Assembly: GCA_937922235.1 (NCBI GenBank)
Contig: CAKZVC010000060.1
Location: 1 to 50,473 of the forward strand
DNA length: 50,473 nucleotides
DNA from: an uncultured Acidimicrobiales bacterium
GTDB taxonomy: Bacteria > Actinomycetota > Acidimicrobiia > Acidimicrobiales > SHLQ01
Direction of reading: 5' to 3'
The notes below the pieces were generated by a model, which was not told where the DNA came from, made no database searches, and saw only the letters and a list, made by a program, of their open reading frames with translations. Shown one piece after another: positions 33,878 to 41,673 of this stretch (position 1 is its first letter; the number at the start of each line of letters is the position of its first letter). A program made the position numbers and the translations under genes.

Positions 33878-36800
33878 ATGACGACGCTTGACGGGTACCA
33901 ACTCAGTGATCGATTCACGAAAGACGATGGCACCGTCTTTCTGACCGGAATCCAGGCCCTCGCTCGACTACCGCTCGAACAGCTTCGAGCCGACCGGAAC
34001 GCTGGCCTCCGAACCGCAGCGTTCGTCAGCGGATATCCCGGCTCGCCGCTCGGTGGGTATGGCGAAGCCGTGAAGATGGCAGCGAAGACCCAGCCCGACT
34101 TGCCCCTCGTTTTCCGGCAAGGCGTCAACGAGGAGTACGCCGCCACCGCCGTCATGGGCTCACAGCTTGCCTCCACCCGACCCGACGCAACCTACGACGG
34201 TGTCATCGGCCTGTGGTACGGCAAAGCCCCAGGCGTCGACCGCGCCGCTGACTCGCTGCGCCACGCCACCTTCGCTGGCACCTCGATGCACGGAGGCGCC
34301 GTCGCCATCGTTGGCGATGACCCGAACGCGAAGTCGTCATCGCTCCCGTCATCATCGGCGGGCCTCATGAGCGACATGCACATGCCCGTGCTGTACCCGG
34401 GAGACCCGGTCGAGGCGCTGGTGCTTGGACGTCATGCGATTGCGTTGAGCCGGGCGACCGGCTTGTGGACCGCGTTGAAGATCGTCGCCGACGTCGCTGA
34501 CGCGACCGCCAGCATGGCGCTACATCCTGAGCGCTTCGAGCCCATCTTCCCGTGGGCTGACGGCGAGCGATACCAACATCAGCCCGATGGCAACATCTTG
34601 ACCCCTCACACCCTCGAACTCGAACGCGAGATTATCGAGACCCGCTACGAGCTGGCTCGGCGCTATGCCGCCGACAACGAGCTCAACCACGTCACCGTCG
34701 AAACGCGCGATGCGTGGCTCGGCATCATGGCGTCGGGCATTACCTATCGCGAGGTGCGCGAAGCGCTAAGCCGCTTGGGTCTGCGCACCGACGCCGAGAT
34801 CTCAGGCGCTGGAATCCGGCTACTCAAGATGGGCATGCCGTTGCCCTTCAATGCCGAGACCGTCCGAAACTTCTCCCGCGGGCTCGAAGAGTTCCTCGTG
34901 ATCGAGGAGAAGCACGGGATTCTCGAATCACTCGTGAAGGACGCGCTCTACGCGGCGCCCCAACGTCCTCGGGTAGTGGGCAAGGTCGACGAAACCGGAG
35001 GCACGCTCTTCCCCGGCTGGGGCTCGCTCGATGCCGACACGATCGTCCCGCTCCTACGTAGTCGTCTCGGGCGGGTGACCGACCGGCTCGTACCCGAGGA
35101 GACAAAGCGCCAACGCGTACTCATTCCGCTGGCTGTTGAACGCCAGCCGTTCTTTTGCTCGGGCTGCCCGCACAACCGCAGCACCGAGGTTCCTGACGGC
35201 ACAGTGGTTGGTGCCGGCGTTGGATGCCACACCATGTCGATCTTCATGGATCCGGATCGCATCGGGGACATCATCGGCCTCACTGCCATGGGCAACGAAG
35301 GCACGCAGTGGATTGGTATGGCCGAGTTTGTCGAGACACCTCACATCGTGCAGAACCTCGGCGACGGAACGTTCTTCCACTCGGGCCAGCTCGCCATCCA
35401 AGCAGCGGTGGCGGCGGGAGTGAACCTGACCTACAAGCTGCTCTACAACGGCACCGTGGCCATGACCGGCGGCCAAGATCCAATGGGTCAGCTGAGCGTT
35501 CCCGAGCTGGTGCCGGGTCTGCTCGCCAACGGCGTCTCGCGGGTTCTTATCACCGCCGACGACACCAGCCGATACGCCGATGTCGACCTGCCGTCGGGAG
35601 TAGATGTGTGGGAGCGCGATCGCCTCCTCGAAGCCCAAGAGGTCTTGGCCCAGGTGCCCGGCGTTACCGTGCTGATCCACGACCAGGCGTGTGCCGCCGA
35701 AGCCCGCCGCGCTCGCAAGCGCGGTCTGGTCGAAACCCCAAACCAGCGTGTTGTGATCAACCAGCGCATCTGTGAAGGCTGCGGCGACTGTGGGCAAGTA
35801 TCGAACTGCCTCTCGGTGCAGCCGGTGGAAACCGACTTCGGCCGCAAGACCATGATCGACCAGAGCACCTGCAACCTCGACTTCAGCTGCCTCGAGGGCG
35901 ATTGTCCATCGTTTGTATCGATCACGCCTGAGCCTGAGACAGGGATTCGCGGATGGCTCACCCGGCGAAGTGTTCGGGCGGCCCAACGCCGCACCACCAA
36001 CGAGATTGCCAGCGCACCATCAACTCGCGTGCTGCCCGAGCTCCCCGAGCCTGCCATCGTGGTTCCGGTTGACGACTACGCCATGCGCATCACCGGCATT
36101 GGCGGCACTGGAGTGGTGACCGTCGCACAGATCATCGGCACCGCCGCAATGCTCGATGGCATGGAGGTTCGTGGGCTCGATCAGATCGGCCTGTCGCAGA
36201 AAGCAGGGCCCGTCGTGAGCGACCTGCGGTTATCGCGCACCGAGGCGTCGTTCACCAACCGGCTAGGTGATGCCCAGGCCGATGCGTTGCTCGCCTTCGA
36301 CCAGCTGGTTGCGGCGTCGCCGAAGGGGCTGCTGACCTGCTCTCCCGACCGCACGTTGGTCGTTGGCTCGAATAGCGCCACACCAACTGGTCACATGATC
36401 ACGCACCTCGACACTGAGTTGCCCGACGTCGATGATCTGGCAGGCGTCATTGCCGAGCACACCCGACCAGGTCACGTGTGGGTCGATGCCCAAGCAGTGA
36501 CAGCGGAGCTCTTTGGGGCCACCACCACGGCCAACATTTTCGTTGTCGGCGTAGCGGTACAGGCTGGAGTTCTGCCGATTGCGCCCGCCCAGGTCGAGGC
36601 GGCCATCGAGCTGAACGGTGTGGCGGTCGAACGGAACCTTGAAGCATTCCGCTGGGGACGGGCGTTCGCGATCGACCCGACCAGCGTTCAGTCGCTCCAA
36701 GCGTCCTCGCTTCCTGTGTCAACGTCCGAGCGGTTTGCTGATCGGCTGGGTGCGCTGCACGCGGTGGGTGAGCGACGTGACCATCTCGCTCGATTCGCCG

Positions 36801-37390
36801 ACGAGCTCGTTGCTTGGGGCGACGAAACAACGGCGACGTCCTGGTTTGATGCGATCGACGAGTTCGCAGCGGCCGAAGCGGCCATTGACCCAACGAGCCA
36901 CGAGCTGACCGATGCCGTAGCGAGCGGGCTCTTCAAGCTGATGGCCTACAAGGACGAGTACGAGGTTGCTCGCCTCATGATCGACGATGCTGCGATGGCC
37001 GAGGCATACGAGGTTGCTGGAGCGTCGGGTGCAGTGGCGTGGAAACTTCACCCACCGATGCTTCGAGCCCTTGGGTACGACAAGAAGATTTCGATCGGCC
37101 TTTGGGCTCTGCCAGCGATCCGCCAGCTTGCCAAGCGCAAGCATCTCCGGGGCACAGCGAAGGATCCGTTCGGCCGGGCCGAAGTCCGACGCGTTGAACG
37201 CGAGCTTCCCGCCGAGTATCTGGCCAACCTTCGCCAAGCTGCAGCGAAGCTCACGGCGGAAAACCACGCCGACGTCGTGGGGCTCGCAACGCTTGCCGAA
37301 GATGTGCGTGGCTACGAAGAGATCAAGCTCGCCAACGTCGAACGATTCCGAACCGCAATGAAGAACGGAATCGCCTCGCTCGGCAGCTAG
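33878..37390 (+). CDS. Indolepyruvate:ferredoxin oxidoreductase, fused alpha-beta subunits
   Basis: The 1,170-residue fused enzyme oxidatively decarboxylates aryl 2-oxo acids from aromatic amino acids to acyl-CoA, reducing ferredoxin. N-terminal region: LTGIQALARLPLEQ, AFVSGYPGSPLGGYGE, QGVNEEYAATAVMGSQ. ThDP domain: FCSGCPHNRST, GVGCHTMSIFMDP, MGNEGTQWIGMAEF, FHSGQLAIQAAVAAGVN. Ferredoxin-like part: ICEGCGDCGQVSNC and NLDFSCLEGDCPSF near 630-680. The gamma-type domain begins at ~740 (ITGIGGTGVVTVAQIIGTAA) and is followed by a C-terminal extension of unknown role. Such fused forms are typical of actinobacteria and proteobacteria. An Lrp regulator is divergently encoded. The stop shares CTAG with the convergent metallophosphoesterase. 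Confidence 0.92.
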   Translation: MTTLDGYQLSDRFTKDDGTVFLTGIQALARLPLEQLRADRNAGLRTAAFVSGYPGSPLGGYGEAVKMAAKTQPDLPLVFRQGVNEEYAATAVMGSQLASTRPDATYDGVIGLWYGKAPGVDRAADSLRHATFAGTSMHGGAVAIVGDDPNAKSSSLPSSSAGLMSDMHMPVLYPGDPVEALVLGRHAIALSRATGLWTALKIVADVADATASMALHPERFEPIFPWADGERYQHQPDGNILTPHTLELEREIIETRYELARRYAADNELNHVTVETRDAWLGIMASGITYREVREALSRLGLRTDAEISGAGIRLLKMGMPLPFNAETVRNFSRGLEEFLVIEEKHGILESLVKDALYAAPQRPRVVGKVDETGGTLFPGWGSLDADTIVPLLRSRLGRVTDRLVPEETKRQRVLIPLAVERQPFFCSGCPHNRSTEVPDGTVVGAGVGCHTMSIFMDPDRIGDIIGLTAMGNEGTQWIGMAEFVETPHIVQNLGDGTFFHSGQLAIQAAVAAGVNLTYKLLYNGTVAMTGGQDPMGQLSVPELVPGLLANGVSRVLITADDTSRYADVDLPSGVDVWERDRLLEAQEVLAQVPGVTVLIHDQACAAEARRARKRGLVETPNQRVVINQRICEGCGDCGQVSNCLSVQPVETDFGRKTMIDQSTCNLDFSCLEGDCPSFVSITPEPETGIRGWLTRRSVRAAQRRTTNEIASAPSTRVLPELPEPAIVVPVDDYAMRITGIGGTGVVTVAQIIGTAAMLDGMEVRGLDQIGLSQKAGPVVSDLRLSRTEASFTNRLGDAQADALLAFDQLVAASPKGLLTCSPDRTLVVGSNSATPTGHMITHLDTELPDVDDLAGVIAEHTRPGHVWVDAQAVTAELFGATTTANIFVVGVAVQAGVLPIAPAQVEAAIELNGVAVERNLEAFRWGRAFAIDPTSVQSLQASSLPVSTSERFADRLGALHAVGERRDHLARFADELVAWGDETTATSWFDAIDEFAAAEAAIDPTSHELTDAVASGLFKLMAYKDEYEVARLMIDDAAMAEAYEVAGASGAVAWKLHPPMLRALGYDKKISIGLWALPAIRQLAKRKHLRGTAKDPFGRAEVRRVERELPAEYLANLRQAAAKLTAENHADVVGLATLAEDVRGYEEIKLANVERFRTAMKNGIASLGS

Positions 37391-38511
37391 TTCGCCGGCA
37401 CGATCGTCAACAACCCGACCGACGGGGGCGCGCCGAAGCGAAGCTGTGGGGCCTGTCCCCGTTCGAGGCCCACGCCCGTCGAGACATAGAGCGGGGTGCC
37501 ATTGACCAAATGGAGTCCACCGGCGGCCACCGTCTTGGGAACCTCGGAGAAGGTGATCGGTGGCCCAATTCGGGGGAATGACACCTGGCCACCGTGCGTG
37601 TGTCCAGCGAGCATCAAGTCGATCGGTGAGTCCGCTGGTAGATCGAGGATTAGGTCGGGGTAGTGGCTGACCGCCAAGACGAGGTCGTCTTCGCTGAAGG
37701 CTTCGAGCCCCTCTGCGAGCACCGGAGACATCGTGCGTGGCGACCGGCCGGTGACCACCGACGCGCCAGCGATGACCACCTGTTGCCCCTTGATGTTTAG
37801 CGTTGTGATCTCGTCGTTGAGGAAGATGGCACCGGATTCGTCTGCGAGCTCGGACACCAGGTCGGGAATATCGACGTTGCCGTTCACGATGACGACGTGG
37901 TCGACCGAGTCGGTGAGCCGACGAAGCCACCCGAGAAACTGAGGAAGCTTCTCGTCGATCTCGCTGAGCTGGAGTTGGAAGAGATCTCCCGGGATGACAA
38001 CAAGGTCGGGTTCGCCCGCCAGAACGTCGTCGAGAGCGGCATCTTCGTGCGGGCCTATCGACCGGGTCTGCAGGTCGGCAATGACGCCAACAACGATTGG
38101 TCGGGTTGCGCCGGTAGCGCCGAGAGTCTCGGTCTCGACCTGCAATCGGAAGGGCTCCACGTGGGTGGACCAAAGGCCAACGGCGGCACACCCAATCGCG
38201 GCAACGGAGAGTAGCCAACCGAGGAAGGGCGTTCGCCGTTCGGCGTGGATGAGCTGCGGAATAATGATCCACGCCACAGCGACCGGGAAGCCGACGACGA
38301 TCAGCAGATATAGGTAGTGGATGATGCCGAACAGGTCGAGGCCTGCAGCCAAGACGAGCACAACGACCGAGACGACGCTAAAGAGTCCGGCCACGAGAAG
38401 GCCGACGGCAAGGTCGCTCGGTGCGGTGCCCCAGCGTCGAAAACGGGCGGCGATGCCACCTGAAAGTCCGGCGGCGATCGCGCAAAGAAGAAGCACCGTG
38501 CTGAGATCCAC
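37387..38511 (-). CDS. Membrane metallophosphoesterase with altered metal-binding motifs
   Basis: The 374 residues have about four membrane helices (7-22, 36-56, 62-85, 99-115) and a C-terminal calcineurin-like phosphoesterase domain from ~138. Motifs: IADLQT (Asp146, with Gln148 where DxH is expected), PGDLF (Asp176), GNVD (Val213 in place of the His of GNHD), SHYPD (His283) and AGHTHGGQ (His304, His306). Relatives such as YkuE/YaeI hydrolyse lipid-linked phosphates such as UDP-diacylglucosamine. Two histidines are lost, so a mononuclear or altered metal site is possible. The start is a GTG. The gene is followed on the same strand upstream by the PAC2 gene (26 bases). Confidence 0.85.
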   Translation of the reverse strand: MDLSTVLLLCAIAAGLSGGIAARFRRWGTAPSDLAVGLLVAGLFSVVSVVVLVLAAGLDLFGIIHYLYLLIVVGFPVAVAWIIIPQLIHAERRTPFLGWLLSVAAIGCAAVGLWSTHVEPFRLQVETETLGATGATRPIVVGVIADLQTRSIGPHEDAALDDVLAGEPDLVVIPGDLFQLQLSEIDEKLPQFLGWLRRLTDSVDHVVIVNGNVDIPDLVSELADESGAIFLNDEITTLNIKGQQVVIAGASVVTGRSPRTMSPVLAEGLEAFSEDDLVLAVSHYPDLILDLPADSPIDLMLAGHTHGGQVSFPRIGPPITFSEVPKTVAAGGLHLVNGTPLYVSTGVGLERGQAPQLRFGAPPSVGLLTIVPAN

Positions 38512-38537
38512 ACGGAGATATTGCCAGATCGCGGTGG

Positions 38538-39404
38538 TTAGCCCTCGTCGGCTCGGTTGCGAAGAAAACTCTCGATCTCGGCGGCCATGTCTCCATCGCC
38601 ACTGTCGAAGATCATTTCGGGCTCGGAATCGGCGCTCTGTTCGAGATCGGCGACATACGCCTTGACGTCCTCATCGTCGACCAACGCCTGATGGACACGA
38701 GCCTCCCAGTCTCGGATCTCATCGGCCAGACCAGCGTGGTCGGTGTGAACACCACAGATCTGCTCGAGGTTCGCCAGCAACGCGGCGGTGGCCTTTGGTG
38801 ACGGACTACCGGGCACATAGTGCGGGACGCTGACCCGCAACGACATGCTGGGAATGTTGTGCAGGGTGAGCTCGTGCTGCAACGAACCAACCAAGCCAGT
38901 CGGACCCTCATAGGTGGGTTTGCCTACGCCGAGTCGCTCGGCCAATTCGGCGTCACCGGTCGACGCCGCTACCGGGAACGATCTGGTGTGGGGCACCATG
39001 CCGAGTGACGATCCCAAGGTGACCACGAGCTCGGTGCCGGTGATGTCGACGAGTTCACGAAGGGTGTCGCTGAACGAGCGCCAGCGCAGGTTCGGTTCGA
39101 CGCCACTCAGCAACACCAGGTCGCGAGCGTCTGGTTCGGTCTTGGCCCACACGACGTTGTTTGCCGGCCACAAGATTTCGCGTGCGCCGTTGACACCGAG
39201 GCGGACTTCCGGCCGCACTTCTTGGAAGTCGAACAGGGTTTCTGGGTCGATCATTGCGCCCGGCTGGCCGCTGTGAGTCATCGACAGCCAATCGACAGCA
39301 CCGGTGGCTGCTTCTCCCATATCGAAGAGCCCCTTGAACGCAATCACAAAGATTGGTCGGTCGAGCTCAGCAATGGGATGCAACTCGTAAGGAATCGTCG
39401 GCAC
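38538..39404 (-). CDS. PAC2-family protein
   Basis: The 288 residues fit the PAC2 (proteasome assembly chaperone 2-like) family that is widespread in actinobacteria: IFVIAFKGLFDMGEAATGAVDWL, LVLLSGVEPNLRWRSF, VTLGSSLGMVPHTRSFPVAAS, YEGPTGLVGSLQHEL, SMSLRVSVPHYVPGSPSPKATAALL. Its role in bacteria is not established; a proteasome link is only by analogy with the eukaryotic chaperone. The start is a GTG. The C-terminal ~60 residues are acidic and helical. The gene is upstream of the metallophosphoesterase on the same strand, and divergent from the RDD-family gene. Confidence 0.87.
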   Translation of the reverse strand: MPTIPYELHPIAELDRPIFVIAFKGLFDMGEAATGAVDWLSMTHSGQPGAMIDPETLFDFQEVRPEVRLGVNGAREILWPANNVVWAKTEPDARDLVLLSGVEPNLRWRSFSDTLRELVDITGTELVVTLGSSLGMVPHTRSFPVAASTGDAELAERLGVGKPTYEGPTGLVGSLQHELTLHNIPSMSLRVSVPHYVPGSPSPKATAALLANLEQICGVHTDHAGLADEIRDWEARVHQALVDDEDVKAYVADLEQSADSEPEMIFDSGDGDMAAEIESFLRNRADEG

Positions 39405-39499
39405 GACTCCAGAGTATTCCCAACGTTTCGGTTTGGGACCGCTGAGAGTATTACGCTCCTAGTAGGACAACGGGAAGCCGTTGAGAAAGAGATGACGAG

Positions 39500-40138
39500 A
39501 TGAGTGGAGCATCCCAGCCTCCTGGTTGGTATCCCGCTGATGGTGACCCGCAGGGCACTGTCCGTTGGTGGGACGGTTCAAGTTGGGTTGGAGGGCCGCA
39601 ACAGCACGGCATCCAGCAGCAAGACGGCTACGTCACCCCCGGTGCGGGAACGTTGGCTAACGGCCGCCAGGCCGCAGATCCGTGGCTCCGTATTGCTGCG
39701 CGCATCATCGACGGCGTCATCTTGGCGATTCCGTCCTTTGGCATATTCGGTGGTCAGGTCGCCGCATCGATCGCGTCTGGCGGCGGAAACGTCGAAACGT
39801 CGTTCGCCGCCGGCATCGCCGTTGCCTTGCTCGGTGCTGCGTATTTCTGGGGAATGAACAGCTTCGTCGGAGGAACGCTCGGCAAGCTCATCGTCGGCAT
39901 TCGCATTGCTGACAGCCAGGGCAACGACCCGATCGGACCCCAGGTTGGAGCCATCCGCTCAGGGGTGCACATCGCAGGCCTGTTGGGGATCATCCCTATT
40001 CTCGGATGGTTGGTGCAGATCGCGATTCTCATCGTTGGATTGGTGTCGCTTGTCTTCTTGTTCACCGACCCAAACCACCGCACGGTTATGGATCGTCTGG
40101 CCGACACGTACGTCGTCACCAAACGCGACGAGGCCTAA
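39500..40138 (+). CDS. RDD-family membrane protein with N-terminal DUF2510 segment
   Basis: The 212 residues begin with a DUF2510-type motif (PPGWYPADGDPQGTVRWWDG), a short Trp-rich module common on actinobacterial membrane proteins. The RDD domain starts near residue 60 (DPWLRIAARIIDGVILAIPSF) with three to four membrane helices (~68-88, 100-120, 155-190) and the RDD-type tail DPNHRTVMDRLADTYVV. RDD proteins are proposed transporters or membrane-stress factors; no substrate is known here. The stop overlaps that of the convergent KAS III gene by four bases. Confidence 0.88.
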   Translation: MSGASQPPGWYPADGDPQGTVRWWDGSSWVGGPQQHGIQQQDGYVTPGAGTLANGRQAADPWLRIAARIIDGVILAIPSFGIFGGQVAASIASGGGNVETSFAAGIAVALLGAAYFWGMNSFVGGTLGKLIVGIRIADSQGNDPIGPQVGAIRSGVHIAGLLGIIPILGWLVQIAILIVGLVSLVFLFTDPNHRTVMDRLADTYVVTKRDEA

Positions 40139-41199
40139 GCGTCAGGTTCGCGATAGAGCACTGAGCCCCAGTGGGCTCCGGCGCCAAACGCCGTAAACGC
40201 CAACAGGGTTCCTTCGGGAACCCTGTTGTTGGTTTTGCAGTCATGAAAGAGCAGAGGCAGGGTGGCCGCAGTGGTGTTGCCGTAGTTCGCAATGTTGCTG
40301 GCTACGACCTCGGACGAGACTCCGAGCTGCTTAGCGATGCCATCGAGGATTCGCTGGTTTGCTTGGTGAGCCACAATCAGGTCGAGATCGCCAAGCTCAT
40401 ACGGTGACGCGTCCAGCACGGCGATCACCGATTCGGGCATAAGGCGCACCGCCTGGCGAAAGAGCTCGGCGCCGTTCATCTGCGGCTGATGCAAGCCGTC
40501 ATCGATCTGCTCGGTGGTCGACCATGGGTAATTAATGAAGCCGGGTCCAGGTACATGGATGAGGTCGAACAGGGTTCCGTCGCTATGAAGTGTCGATGCG
40601 AGCACGCCGCTGGTTTCGGTGCCGCGTTGGAGAACGAGAGCGCCGGCCCCATCGCCGAACAACACGCTCCAGGCCCGGCCATCGTTGGCCAAGGCGATGT
40701 CTTCGGGGGTTGGGTCGGCATCGGACAGTCCGAGCAAAATGTCCATGCTGTCGCCGTACGGCATGTAGCCGCGATGCACTTCAGCGCCGACAACAACCAC
40801 CGTGTCTGCCCGGCCGGTCGTGAGCAGCATGTCGGCCATATCGAGCCCGTACAGAAAGCCAGCGCACTGCTGGCGGATCTCGAAACTGCCGACCCGTCCA
40901 AGGCCTGCTCGGTCTTGAATGAGCGGGGCATTGCCGGGCGCGTAGTGATCGGGCGTCATCGTTGCCGAGATCAGCGCGTCGACATCACCTGGTTGCAGTC
41001 CGGCGTTGGCAACGGCGTTCACCACGGCCTCGGCTGCGAGCTCGGCTGATCCAACACCCGGGCTCGCGATATGACGTTGCCGCACACCAGAACGCTTCAC
41101 GATCCACTCGTCGCTCGTGTCCATGATCGTGGCCAACTGATCGTTGGTCACGATGGTCGGTGGTAGTGAAACTCCTGAACCGACGATGTGGGCGCCCAC
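40135..41199 (-). CDS. 3-oxoacyl-[acyl-carrier-protein] synthase III (FabH-like)
   Basis: The 354 residues have the KAS III triad at canonical spacing: Cys112 (RQQCAGFLYGL), His278 (IVAHQANQRI) and Asn308 (NIANYGNTTAATLPL). FabH condenses an acyl-CoA with malonyl-ACP to start fatty-acid synthesis; homologues also start polyketides or other chains. Differences include an insert around 145-175 (DSMDILLGLSDADPTPED). No fab cluster is adjacent, so whether this is the housekeeping enzyme or a specialised one is unresolved. The start is a GTG. It lies downstream on the minus strand of the Ala/Glu-rich protein, separated by six bases. Confidence 0.9.
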   Translation of the reverse strand: MGAHIVGSGVSLPPTIVTNDQLATIMDTSDEWIVKRSGVRQRHIASPGVGSAELAAEAVVNAVANAGLQPGDVDALISATMTPDHYAPGNAPLIQDRAGLGRVGSFEIRQQCAGFLYGLDMADMLLTTGRADTVVVVGAEVHRGYMPYGDSMDILLGLSDADPTPEDIALANDGRAWSVLFGDGAGALVLQRGTETSGVLASTLHSDGTLFDLIHVPGPGFINYPWSTTEQIDDGLHQPQMNGAELFRQAVRLMPESVIAVLDASPYELGDLDLIVAHQANQRILDGIAKQLGVSSEVVASNIANYGNTTAATLPLLFHDCKTNNRVPEGTLLAFTAFGAGAHWGSVLYREPDA

Positions 41200-41205
41200 C
41201 TAGGC

Positions 41206-41646
41206 TTATTCGCTCTCCGCCGCTACCGGGGCCGCGGCGACCTGCGGCTCCTCGTCTGCAGAGGTCTCGGCTGGCGCGGCGTCTTCGGCTGGCGCGGCGT
41301 CTTCGGCTGGCGCAGCGTCTTCTGCAGGTGCTTCGGATGCTGCAGGCGCCTTCTTCGGCTCTGGCTGCCCAGCATCTGGGTTGGCCTGAATCATCTGGAA
41401 GTTCTCGACTGCGGCCTTGTAGGCTGCTTCGGCTTCAGCCTTGTCTTCGGCCGACGCGTTTGGGTTCTCGTTCGTCTTGCGAACAACCGCTGCCGCTTCG
41501 TCCTTTTGGCGCTCGGCCTTGGCTACGCGCTTGGCTGCACGCTCGTCGGCGGCGCTTGCTTCAACGCGCTCGTTGAAGAGCAGCAGTGCTGCGCGGGTTT
41601 CGTCGTCTACCTGGATCTCTGTGCTCACCGCTCCATCATCGGTCAT
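41206..41646 (-). CDS. Ala/Glu-rich protein with tandem repeat tail
   Basis: A 146-residue protein starting at ATG 41646 (MTDDGAVSTEIQ). The central part is charged and helical (DERAAKRVAKAERQKDEAAAVV; AEDKAEAEAAYKAAVENFQ), likely a coiled coil. The C-terminal third is Ala/Pro/Glu-rich low complexity with three copies of APAEDA. No membrane segment or signal is seen. Function is unknown. It is divergent from the DPP-IV-like peptidase (27 bases between starts) and six bases upstream of the KAS III gene. Confidence 0.7.
   Translation of the reverse strand: MTDDGAVSTEIQVDDETRAALLLFNERVEASAADERAAKRVAKAERQKDEAAAVVRKTNENPNASAEDKAEAEAAYKAAVENFQMIQANPDAGQPEPKKAPAASEAPAEDAAPAEDAAPAEDAAPAETSADEEPQVAAAPVAAESE
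41269..41322 (-). repeat. Three tandem 18-base repeats in the Ala/Glu-rich gene
   Basis: The + strand unit GGCTGGCGCGGCGTCTTC occurs at 41269 and 41287, and with one change at 41305. It encodes the APAEDA repeats on the minus strand. Such repeats vary in number by slippage. Confidence 0.9.
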
Positions 41647-41673
41647 AGGTGCCCTTTGGGCCAAGATGATCGG

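Noticed and set aside
36719..38272. A 517-codon minus-strand frame spanning the end of the indolepyruvate oxidoreductase and the metallophosphoesterase
   Set aside because: Highly Arg/Pro-rich with no domain; it overlaps two convincing genes in other frames.
41188..41673. N-terminal extension of the DPP-IV-type peptidase
   Set aside because: The extra 162 codons run antisense to the Ala/Glu-rich gene and lack any peptidase feature; the GTG at 41674 fits the family start.
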